The notes under the pieces were generated by a model. It did not search any database, had not been told where the DNA came from, and worked only from the letters and a program-made list of their open reading frames with translations. Both the position numbers and the translations under genes were made by a program. A stretch of DNA of 64,000 nucleotides, from contig JACDOX010000034.1 of assembly GCA_014549065.1 (NCBI GenBank), forward strand, positions 4,659,065 to 4,723,064, given 5' to 3'. Positions within the stretch are counted from its first letter, which is position 1. The number at the start of each line of letters is the position of its first letter. Positions 55,801 through 64,000 of this stretch are shown in pieces. Origin of the DNA: Cardinalis cardinalis. Lineage: Eukaryota; Chordata; Aves; Passeriformes; Cardinalidae.

Positions 55801-58800
55801 ACTTGAGAAAAGTGAAAGATCCAACTACTGAGCTAAAAGTACAGGAAATTTAGATATTTATAGGCTTTAAGTTATAAGGATTTTATTGGTGGAAGGGAAG
55901 GAGACTTCTGCTCTGAAAAGAGATTTTATGAAAACTTTAATAATGAAAAAAAAAATCAAGAGCTTTGTAATTTATTTAGTAGTTCACAAAACCAGACTAC
56001 ACATGGAAGAGTTTAAATGTACTGGAAGGTCCTACTCTCTATTTGAGAGGTGAGATTTGAAATTCAAAATTTCCTGGACAAGAATGAGAGGTTTAATAAC
56101 ACTATAAAAGTAAGCAGTGAAAAAGGAAGAAGAAATGCCTTGACAACTCTACAAGTGGAAAACAAAGAGCTGAGAAATCCTGAAACAGCTTAAGCTTATT
56201 ATAACAGCCAGCTCTGGAGTATCTATAAAATGCTCCCAGAATACTTATTAATTAAAACATCACATATCTAGTATGGGGCAGATAAACCCTGGATTGGGTA
56301 TATTTAGAATTCCTCACAAATCTAAGAAAGTTTTTTATGTCAGAAAAATATCTTGTAACTTACTATTTACAAAACAGTTTATACGTAACGCAAGTTCAGT
56401 GCTCAGTATTAAAAAAATATGGTATTTCAAAAGTAAAAGGTGTAGGTTGATGATTTATGGTTTCATATGACATCTAAAATTCTTTGCAAATTATAACCTA
56501 TACTAGTAGCTTAAAAATTGCTGATTTAATATTCCAGATTTTAAAATCCCATTCTAAAGACAGAAATTGTTGAAGCTTTAAGCACATATGGCAACTCAAG
56601 AATCCTTTTTTAGGCAAATCCTAATATTTTATTTACACAAATAGATGGTAACTGTACCCCTTTGAAGATAAACTTTCAAGCGTTAATTGAGCTTAAGCAG
56701 ATACAGTCCTGCCTCCCTAAGACTGCTGACAGGTGCAAGGCCAGCAATGTGTCCAGGGAAAAACGACTATTTAGTTCTCATTGCAGCTATTTAAAAAACA
56801 CAAGACTCAATNCATAAATGGGTATGCATCAAATTTGCTCCTTTTGCTGCTTCTANTATCAGAGTAACAGATGGATAGGGGTCTTAAAGTACATCAGAAA
56901 TATCCGATACTCTGCCATGCAGCTAGAACAAGGTGAAAACCATCCCTATTAGGAAAATTGCCCTACAGGCAAAAAAATTTGGTGTGAGACTAGGTCATTA
57001 AGTATCTTTCTGATCAGAGGAAGCAGACTAGAGAATATCCTTGTGTATCATTTACCTAAAATGTTTTATTTCAAGCAATGTTGAAGCTGAAGTCCTTGAA
57101 ACAATGTATTATTGTGGAATTCTACCAGNACAAAAAAACATAAGTAAAAAGGTGAGAGGAGACTACAGCCTTAAAAAAGAAAAAAAATATTATTATGAAA
57201 ACAAACACTACTGTAATGTTTTTTNAATTTCCTTTATAATGCTTGCATCTTTCTGCGGGTCCATAAATACTTTCTGCCCAGTCTCATGGAGGGCAGGGGT
57301 AGGGAATCTTCTGTGGATCTATCTAAACCCCCCCTATATTATGCATTCAAACTATCTCCTCCATTAAAAAAAAANCAAAAAAAATCCCNAAAAAAACCCC
57401 TAACATTTTTGTTTGTAACAGAATAAATGCAGTATTTGAATAAATGTAGACTATGTATTTTCTTCAGATTTTCCAAAAGACAAAATAAGCATGTTTCCAG
57501 TATTTTTAACAACAGGTATGTTGTTTTAAAGTTACTCCACAGTGATAAGCAAATGGTATATCTGGATTAATGTATCAGTATGCCTGAAGAAGAAAATACT
57601 AGAAGATCATTTTTACCTCCTCCCACTCACAGCTAATTCTTACTATATTTTCAAAAAATGCACATGAAGACTAAGTATAGAAAAATGTGCCAACATTCCT
57701 CACCAAAAATAGGCAAAGAATGGGAAGATGAAATTTTAAGAGCAAACAGGGTATGCCAGCTGTTCAGGATTTAGAAAGGGAACCCTTCCAGTCCTTGGGA
57801 CAAAATGCTTCACTTCTGTGCAGAGGAAGATTGAGCAGAACCAAGAGTTAAGCTGGGTTACTTGGCAAGAGACCCTCCACTCTTAACACAAGGTATGTAA
57901 CCTGCTGACCTCCACTACAGGGACTGTCAAGTTGCAGACTAGACAGATAACCTAAAACAAATCCTGTCTAAAGCAAGAAAAGGTTTACTACTGGCTTAAA
58001 ATACATTTATTTTCTTTCTGCTTGCCAGAGAAAGAGGTACCTGAAGGGGTACTTGACAGATTTTTNGCATTTTATATATATTTCAATTGTTTTAACAGTT
58101 GGGTGAAGTGTTTGGAAAATGGATTTTTGCTGACAAAAAAGTGGCAATGTCTAGTGTCATTGTATATANTGGGAAAAACCTATGCCAATTCCAGAGAGCT
58201 GAAATGGAAAAGTTAGAAAATTCCCAAAGCTCCGTTAAATATTTACACACAGTAATATTTGCAGACAAACCAAAAGAAACGAGGGCTTCCCATACCCTCT
58301 TCTAAGATACTCCTATTAGGGAAAATCACTTTGGCAATATCAGAGATCACATTATGCATAAAACACCATTACATTATCACATGCTATTGCCATGAATTTT
58401 TGTGTGCAATTTCAAAGTGGAGCCACAAATTTGCTGTTTGCTTTTGGCCTTCCTGCTTTAGTGTCTCATCTGCATCTCCAGACCTAATGGAGTGAGATCA
58501 GAAGTTTCTGATATGGCAACAAANTTGAAGTGACCCTCATGGCATGGTTGCAAGCGGAGCAACATGTCCCATGGGGCTCTTCGGTGCCTCCATCACCACG
58601 GCTGTACAGACAGCAGATTTACACAAGCTCAGGGTGTGCTCTACCAATCCTCTGCTCTCAATTTTTATTTGTAACAGATCATACTTTCATTTTCATCAAC
58701 TTTTATTTGTAACAATCATCTCAGACCTGTCCCAAGTCAGGCTGCAAGTCTGCCCTTCTCTAACACTTGCAAATGTTATCTGCATAAGGTACTATTGTAA

Positions 58801-61379
58801 TTCCANAAATAATGCAGTTGTTTATGTCTGGATACATGATCAGGTCAACTGGATGCTACAAACCCATTTATAAACAGCTTCAGGTGCTTGATTTATGGAA
58901 TGATACAGGGGTCAAAAGAAAAAAAGGCTTAAAAGGTGACAATTTAGTTATTTTATTCTAGAAGTATAATCTCTCCCTATTACTTAGTAAAAGAAATAAT
59001 TCTTTAAGATATTTCAACTAGCTGGAAGCGCACACATATATGAACTGTCATTATGGTAAATTAGAGCAAAATCAATAAAATACAGACTTTTTTATTTAAG
59101 ATTAATTTATTCTAAATTTACCCAATGTAGTCCATTGTCCTGAAGCTGACAGCAACTTTAAACTGGAGTTCACACTTTGATCATTAAAAAATGCCTATAA
59201 TATTCAAACAAGAGAATACAAGTTNATGAAATTAAACAGAAAATCATAATATATAGTGCTTTGGATACTTTCAATCCAAATTATAAGGCTCCAATTAGTA
59301 AGTAGATCCCATATGATCTACCTATTTCTGTACTAAATATCACACCACCAAATCTATCAGTTTGTAACTCAGTGTAGCCAGTGTCTTTTATACACAGAAG
59401 ATCTCTTCAGGTGCATATTTTTGTATGTAGTATTAAATTTTTAAAATAAAACAGTTTTAGTCCAAGAACACACAAAAATGTATGAAATTCATGGAGGTAC
59501 AAAAAACAGAGGATGAAAGTTTTATCTTTGCATACAATGTCGTTGAAGTTAAAAATGAAATGCCAAGTATGATTTTAAAATTTACTCTTTTAAAATAAAT
59601 TTGAAGCTTAGGGAAATGTAGAGATACACAGAAATATTAAACAGATACAGAGTAAGATCTGAAGAATTCAACTTATTGATTTATCAATAAAAAAAAGGAG
59701 ACATCCATAGTAATGTTGATAGCTGACAAGTTTCAATGATAGATAAACCAACTAAAAAAACCCACACTTGCAGAATGAATAATCACTGAAGAAACTGTGA
59801 AGAAAATGAAATTATGGATCTTTCAGTTTCTGGATCACTAAATTCCTTTATCACCCCTCTGGGATACAGAGAGATCAGATATTACATGTAATGGTCTTTT
59901 TTTCCCCAATTACTTCACAGCTCTTCAGATTTCATAACTTTACAGCAATATCTTTAAATTTTTAATTCAAAAGAGACAAGCATTGAGAGGGTAAATGGGT
60001 ATTCTGTAAGCTTCAATAATTTGAAATGTTTATCAGTGGAAGATGAAATAAATATTAGTGCATCTCTGCGTGAATTTCTTTGAGATATAAAGAGGCTGAA
60101 TTCTTTATCCAGGATAACAATATAAAGTAGATATATAAAATATCAAAGAGTTGCTTTTAAAACAACAGATGTAAAAATCACATAGTTCTTAAAACCATAG
60201 GTTTGGGGTTTTTTCTGTCTGCAAACAGACGAAGAGATTTGACTTTGCAGACAACAGAAATGGAGGACACAAAATCAGCAAGTGATTTGAGTCTCAAAAA
60301 GCTGGGAGTTCAAAATTCTAGTATAAAGCAATGGCATTCAATAAATTTCAAAAGTTATATTTCCAGATATGTGGTGCACACGCACATCTAATTGCACTGT
60401 GAATTTACTGTGAGAAATTTACTGATAGGTGTGAGTGTGTACACTGTTTGAAGTCTCCCACTAGCTGGACTTCCCAACACGAAACCCGGTAGCCAACATC
60501 AGCATCTAGTTCAGATTTCCATTCTTGGGAATCCTGAAAGGCTAAATTGTTCCCTCTTAAAGCAGAGTAACATTAGTACAGACTAAAATATTTTTACTGG
60601 ANAGTACAGTTAACCCACAAATCAGAGACTTGAGCACCACACCTTTCAAGGAGACAGTGAGCAGGCTAATAGCATTCAACACTGCTAATGTTGAACATAA
60701 TTTCATGGTGGAGGGACGGGGGGGTTGGTGATCAACTTAAAATGCAAAGGATTTAGAACTACCATAAGAAACTCATCCTTTTGATAGGGCTTGAACTGCT
60801 GGTCAAAACTGAACGCTTGTGCTGTGATCCTGCCTTGCATGGACCTGAAATGGAAAAATGAGATTAAATATTCTGAAGACATACATAATGCCCTATTCTG
60901 ACCGATTATACTTTGTTTTTCCACCCCCATTCTCAGTTACAAGCGCCTCCAGCTCTTCGTTGGAGGGCTCGGGCTGCGCTGGAGCCCCGCTGCGAAGCTG
61001 AAATAGATCTCGGCTCGCTGTGGGGGGCCAGACACACGCCTCACACCTCAGAAAGCGCGATCTGCCTGCCTGGAAAATACCAAGGGGACTTCAAATTAAG
61101 GGGTTGGGGGGAATAAATGGAAAAAAAGATTAAAAATAAGAGAAAGAGAGGCGGACCCGCAGCCACCGGAGCGGGCGTCCTGTGGGCGCGGCAATGGCTC
61201 CAGCCCTCGGCCCGCCTGTTCNCCCGCCGCCCCCAGACAGAGGCATCCCGCAGCGGGCGCTCCCCCCACCATTTGAGGAGCCGGTCNGCGATGTCCCTGT
61301 CCTGCAGGCAGGAGAAGGTTTTCTGCGGCAGCGCTCGGAACACGACCTGCCCAGCTCCGCGCCCACCCTCCGCGGACAT
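40758..61379 (-). CDS. CFAP300: CFAP300 (C11orf70), cilia- and flagella-associated protein 300, complete in seven coding exons
   Basis: CFAP300 is a cytoplasmic and ciliary factor needed to assemble outer and inner dynein arms; human loss causes primary ciliary dyskinesia. Coding exons (minus strand): 61379-61270, 60844-60763, 59194-59122, 53803-53637, 51419-51247, 45929-45863 and 40889-40758. Lengths of 110, 82, 73, 167, 173, 67 and 132 bp total 804 bp, or 267 codons plus TAG, with reading frame kept at every junction. That equals the human length as I remember it. Recognisable blocks are FRALPQKTF (14-22), GRITAQAFSFDQ (41-52), VPCTQISMSFFDRLY (100-114), LISDELRKVLLLEDS (138-152), DREEFLFCLFKH (162-173), GGALCQ (176-181), PYLETTK (188-194), YPSSKSHQQTFAY (231-243) and a C-terminal ILYHCFG. 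There is no signal peptide or membrane segment. The N at 61287 lies in a GCN codon, so residue 31 is Ala regardless. Start context has A at -3. Confidence 0.96.
40890..45862 (-). other. CFAP300: CFAP300 intron 6
   Basis: 5.0 kb between exons 6 and 7. A CR1 3' fragment lies within it in antisense orientation to the gene (about 43305-44157). The rest is AT-rich and unremarkable. Confidence 0.88.
43305..44157 (+). mobile_element. CR1 LINE 3' fragment (end of reverse transcriptase plus 3' UTR), antisense in CFAP300 intron 6
   Basis: About 850 bp. The frame from 43300 reads KDLNKLEGW, DLGVLVNDKLNMSQQC, then KLWERVQRRAMMIVKGLEGKSYEEWL, all typical of the CR1 RT C-terminus and separated by diverged patches. 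The tail ends in ATTCTGTGATTGTGTG, related to the CR1 3' terminal octamer repeat. It has a longer open frame (186 codons) and fewer lesions than the copy at 16.7-19.2 kb, so it may be younger. Confidence 0.88.
45863..45929 (-). CDS. CFAP300: CFAP300 coding exon 6 (67 bp)
   Basis: The last base of Ser202 and residues 203-224 (VQKNPETKEIHIISTVFRV to SSY). The acceptor is atttcag|CGT and the donor is TCATAT|gtaagt (GT at 45862-45861). It is short but unambiguous by frame, splice sites and similarity to the human segment with KNPQTK and VFKVSAY. Confidence 0.92.
45930..51246 (-). other. CFAP300: CFAP300 intron 5
   Basis: 5.3 kb, AT-rich. It contains a 21-bp perfect direct duplication (47499-47519 and 47528-47548). 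Intron 4 (51420-53636, 2.2 kb) has no recognised feature. Confidence 0.88.
47499..47548. repeat. 21-bp direct duplication
   Basis: AAAACTGTGGTGTTAATTTCT occurs at 47499-47519 and, unchanged, at 47528-47548, with an 8-bp spacer. A recent small tandem duplication in CFAP300 intron 5. Confidence 0.9.
51247..51419 (-). CDS. CFAP300: CFAP300 coding exon 5
   Basis: 173 bp, residues 145-201 plus AG of Ser202. It holds the best-conserved part, including DREEFLFCLFKHFCIGGALC. The acceptor is ccacaag|GTT and the donor is GTGAG|gtaagt (GT at 51246-51245). Confidence 0.95.
53637..53803 (-). CDS. CFAP300: CFAP300 coding exon 4
   Basis: 167 bp, the last two bases of Gly89 and residues 90-144 (SKVTKIEAT to ISDELRK). 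The acceptor is cctttcag|GTT. The donor is AAG|gtcggt (GT at 53636-53635), weaker than consensus, but the join DELRK|VLLLED matches the family, so it is very probably right. Confidence 0.94.
53804..59121 (-). other. CFAP300: CFAP300 intron 3
   Basis: 5.3 kb of AT-rich DNA. It holds an A tract at about 53890-53919 interrupted by an N, and an A-rich simple stretch at 57365-57402. No exon or recognised transposon is seen. Intron 2 (59195-60762, 1.57 kb) is likewise featureless. Confidence 0.88.
53890..53919 (+). repeat. A tract in CFAP300 intron 3
   Basis: About 30 A residues with one N. There is no recognisable retroposed sequence just before it, so it is read as a simple repeat. Its length is likely unreliable in the assembly. 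Confidence 0.8.
59122..59194 (-). CDS. CFAP300: CFAP300 coding exon 3 (73 bp)
   Basis: Residues 65-88 plus the first base of Gly89. It reads AFFNDQSV, then LKLLSASGQW and TTLG. The acceptor is attatag|GCA and the donor is TTGG|gtaaat (GT at 59121-59120). Frame fits both neighbours exactly. It was found by looking for the conserved SGQW block between exons 2 and 4. Confidence 0.93.
60763..60844 (-). CDS. CFAP300: CFAP300 coding exon 2
   Basis: 82 bp, the last base of Trp37 plus residues 38-64 (SMQGRITAQAFSFDQ to FLM). The acceptor is atttcag|GTCC and the donor is ATG|gtagtt (GT at 60762-60761). It ends in phase 0. Confidence 0.94.
60845..61269 (-). other. CFAP300: CFAP300 intron 1
   Basis: 425 bp, mainly the 3' flank of the CpG island, changing to AT-rich DNA near the acceptor. 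No other feature seen. Confidence 0.9.
61270..61379 (-). CDS. CFAP300: CFAP300 coding exon 1
   Basis: Codons 1-36 plus TG of the split Trp37 codon. It begins MSAEGGRGAGQVVF and contains LPQKTF. The donor is AAATG|gtgggg (GT at 61269-61268). The open frame continues past this donor into GC-rich intron; splicing there is inferred because TG+G restores the conserved KWSM. Confidence 0.92.
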
Positions 61380-61396
61380 CTTGCCGCGGCCCGGCG

Positions 61397-61410
61397 GTTG
61401 CCGCGGAGAC
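61397..61410 (-). promoter_or_regulatory. CFAP300: RFX X-box-like motif in the CFAP300 promoter
   Basis: The plus strand reads GTTGCCGCGGAGAC, an inverted pair of half-sites (GTTGCC and GGAGAC). It fits the RFX X-box consensus GYNRCCATRGNRAC at 12 of 14 positions, differing only at the central AT. It sits 17 bp upstream of the start codon. RFX factors with FOXJ1 drive motile-cilium genes, so such a site is expected here. Binding itself is not shown by the sequence. Confidence 0.55.
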
Positions 61411-61640
61411 GGCGGCGCTCCGGCGCGGAGCCCGGCCCCGCTCCCCAGCGTTCCGGCGCCCGTGAGGGCCGGCCGACTCGGCTGTCCCCCTTCTCTTCGT
61501 TGTGTGCCTGCAGAATCCCTTAATTCAAAACCAACCTTCTCCCCTCTCCCCTCTCTCCCTGTCTCTGCGCCAGGAAAACTCAGGCTTGCCCAGCAGGCCN
61601 AGGCAGGGGCTGCCGTTGCTGCCTTCGCCGAGGCCAGCCC

Positions 61641-64000
61641 AGCGCCGAAGCACCAAAATTAAATAGGGAAAGGCCAAAGTTATGAATTATGAGCTTCTGG
61701 GGAATCAGGGCGGCTGCTTGCTTCCCAGGATGCAAAGCCATTTGGGAACAGCAAAGCCGTGCTTTCAAACTCTTCCCAGTCGAAGTTAAAGGAAGGACCA
61801 TTGTTATTTCAGGAAATTATTTCCTCAAGTCTAGTAAAGCAAGGGACACCTTGCACAGGTTGGGGGATTTCCTGGCCTTTGCAGGGAAAGCAGAGAGAAA
61901 TTAAGGCTGCTGCACGTCTCCTGCTATTTCCTTCAGCAGCCTACCCCCTCCAAAGCCTGTGCTTGCTTAGCCACGTATTTCCAAAACTGTAATTTTCCCA
62001 TTAATCTATTGCTCAGGCTTAGCAGCATTCCCACATCTGAGAAGTTTGGCAGTGCTTCTGTTGGTTTCTAATTATTAAAAAAAAAAAAAAAAATTAAAAA
62101 CAATACTAAGAAATTAAGCTGGCCTGCATCTTTGATTAGAAGTCAAAACTGCNGGCACACATCACCTGGTCTCATCGGCCTCTAAAAGGCTCTCAAAGAT
62201 TTAACTTATGAGGCATTCATCAAACAGTCTTGTACCAAAGGAATTCAGAAGAAATTGACATCATAAACCTGTTAAGAGGCCCTGTGTTAACAGTTTCAGT
62301 AGAATTAATTGCTCACCACATACTAGATTTTCTAACAGTGCAGTGGGCTGCAGTTCAGCAGATCAAGTTGCTGTGTAGCAGCTANGTATGTGAGATTTAA
62401 GGAGCTATTCCCCTATATTTTCTCAATTCTGTTTTCTCCAAGTGTTTTGCAACACACTTCTGTGGTTTTTTTCCCCTAATAAATTTTGCTCATACCCAAG
62501 CAATGAGGGAAAATAAAGCTATGGTATACTTCAAGATGTTCAAATGGTTAAAGATTTTTTAGTGGTAACTCAAGAGGGGATTAAGAAAAAGTGTGCCTTT
62601 CTTCTCAGTGTTTAAATATAATGTAAAGAGGTAGCATGTGATGCAAATTATTATAACCTTCTTCTCANCTAGTCTCCACCTACTCCAGCACTACCCCGTC
62701 TGTTAAATTCCTCCTGACACTAATATTATTAGCCGGTGATTAAATAGCCAAAGTGAAAGAACTGGTTTGGGCAGGGAGNGATGTGTAGCAACAACTACCA
62801 AACACATAAATTCTTAATTTCAAGTTGTGTGGACTCAAATGCAGGATTTAAAAACCAAACAAACAAAAGACTGAAACTTTAGGTCTTTATGGAAAAAATC
62901 CTACTGACTTTAGTGAGGATTTTATCTGANTAAAGTGTTGAATCAACTAGCATATGCTCAAAACCCCACAGAAATCTAGAGTGTTTAAACACTCTGATGA
63001 ATCAGGAGTAAGGAAATGAGCAAGGACTTCAGTACTGGCCCAGAGGGATCAGGACAGGAAACTCTAAACTATGGAATTAATTTCTTTAATGTTGTGCCAT
63101 TTACCTATCATAGATTATGATTCAGTAGTTCCAGTTTAAGCAGTACACAATAATAAAAGCTAAATTGGGACTTTCAGTTTAAACACTGACCTTAGTATCC
63201 TCTGATGGCATGAACAACAAGCCACGTTCATGGCTTTTGAAAGAAGTCAGGCACAGTACTCTTTTAAAATACAGACATTGAAACTGTTTTNTATAAATTT
63301 TGAGGATTTTATCGTCTCACAGAAGACATTTGGAGGNTGGAAAATGTATCTTTCTGCTGTAAAATGAAGTCTGGTTAGTATATACTGTTAAGCAATAGTA
63401 GTCACTCCCTTTTAAGCAGACGAATTTTCAGCACTGTTTGTTTTTCACTTATTTTCTTATGTGTGATTGTGAAGAGTTTTACACTGCTGAATAAGCTGCA
63501 GGCCTTAAGTGCAAAGCAAACAAACCAGCCTTTCCATGGCAAACAAAAATCAAATTACAGAGGACCAGCCCTGTTGTACCTCTGCAAAGTGCATCAGTCT
63601 TTAAGGCAAAGGTTAGCTGGTGACAGAGGAGCAGCCTGTTCCAGTTGGGGTGGTAGTGAAGAACCTGAATGGCAGCACCTCCCTCCCTCCTGCAGAAGCC
63701 TTCAGGGATAGTTAAGCCATGTGAATTAGCCAAATGGAGGAGGAAAGGGGTAATTATCAGTCTATATATTAATCTGTGAAATAAATTAGTCTTTCCAGTG
63801 TTAAAATACTGTGGGATAAGTCTGATGGAGAGTGAATTAAAGTTCAGATCCTGCATCCAGTCTGTAATGAGGACTAGAAACACCCAGCNTAGAAGGCACT
63901 GTACATTAGAGTGAAGTTCAGCTCCTACAGAAGATTTGTGGGGTATCAATGTCCAGTTCTAGGCACTTACACTGATAAAAGAGGTTCAAGTCTGTGAGAG
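61641..64000. other. Intergenic DNA upstream of CFAP300, no recognised gene
   Basis: AT-rich after the CpG island, with an A run at 62078-62094. In mammals the next gene upstream of CFAP300 is CEP126, in the same orientation; none of it is recognisable here. A 156-codon minus-strand open frame (63949-63479, containing an N) has no motif I know, and its codon and residue makeup look non-genic. Confidence 0.6.

Larger units (their letters stand above)
60940..61640 (-). promoter_or_regulatory. CFAP300: CpG island and promoter of CFAP300
   Basis: A GC-rich, CpG-rich island covers CFAP300 exon 1, the start of intron 1 and about 260 bp upstream. The plus-strand frames here, up to 181 codons, are composition artefacts. 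A polypyrimidine stretch with CCCCTCT units lies at 61540-61566. No TATA box is evident. Confidence 0.75.

Noticed and set aside
60450..60535. Candidate CFAP300 exon after a CAG|GATTCC acceptor on the minus strand
   Set aside because: Its translation lacks the conserved LKLLS and SGQW blocks, which occur with correct splice sites and phase at 59122-59194.
1..64000. CRISPR arrays, tRNA or rRNA genes, prokaryotic operons
   Set aside because: No regularly spaced repeats, no tRNA T-arm pattern with a matching fold, and the whole window has vertebrate intron-exon structure.

Overview
The window is vertebrate nuclear DNA, almost certainly from a bird and probably a songbird. Three things point that way. 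Two 3' CR1 LINE copies are present with CR1-type reverse transcriptase remnants. There is a roughly 1.07 kb LTR of a type I recall as common in songbird genomes. The gene order YAP1 next to CFAP300 (C11orf70), same orientation, is the order on human 11q22. Background DNA is AT-rich with two sharp GC-rich CpG islands. Many single Ns and one 65-N gap show a draft assembly.

Both genes lie on the minus strand, so transcription runs from high to low coordinates. CFAP300, a ciliary dynein-arm assembly factor, is complete. Seven coding exons between 61379 and 40758 join in frame, with GT/AG at every junction, into a 267-residue protein. Its CpG-island promoter carries an RFX X-box-like site 17 bp before the start codon. 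Its poly(A) signal is at 40533-40538. YAP1, the Hippo-pathway co-activator, follows directly: its start codon is at 39792, only about 0.74 kb beyond that poly(A) signal. Only YAP1 exons 1 and 2 are present (39792-39466 and 36526-36279). They encode the Q/P-rich N-terminus, the TEAD-binding region, the LATS phosphorylation sites and the first part of WW domain 1. Intron 1 is 2.9 kb. Intron 2 occupies everything from 36278 to the window start without reaching exon 3.

Layout: 1-36278 is YAP1 intron 2, with a CR1 3' scrap (574-650), a degraded 2.5 kb CR1 (about 16690-19206), a solo LTR (22330-23399), a perfect hairpin (26392-26418) and a diverged 200-bp direct repeat (35130-35330 and 35600-35800). 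36279-39792 holds YAP1 exon 2, intron 1 and exon 1. 38560-40490 is the YAP1 CpG island and promoter, interrupted by the N gap. 40505-61379 is CFAP300, with a second CR1 copy (about 43305-44157) in its last intron. 60940-61640 is the CFAP300 CpG island. 61640-64000 is upstream intergenic DNA with no gene I can recognise.

I found no prokaryotic-style system, CRISPR array, tRNA or rRNA. The most useful results are the exon-level reconstruction of CFAP300, including exons of 67 and 73 bp, the X-box candidate, the tight CFAP300-to-YAP1 spacing, and a GGGGCC-type repeat in the sense strand of YAP1 intron 1.
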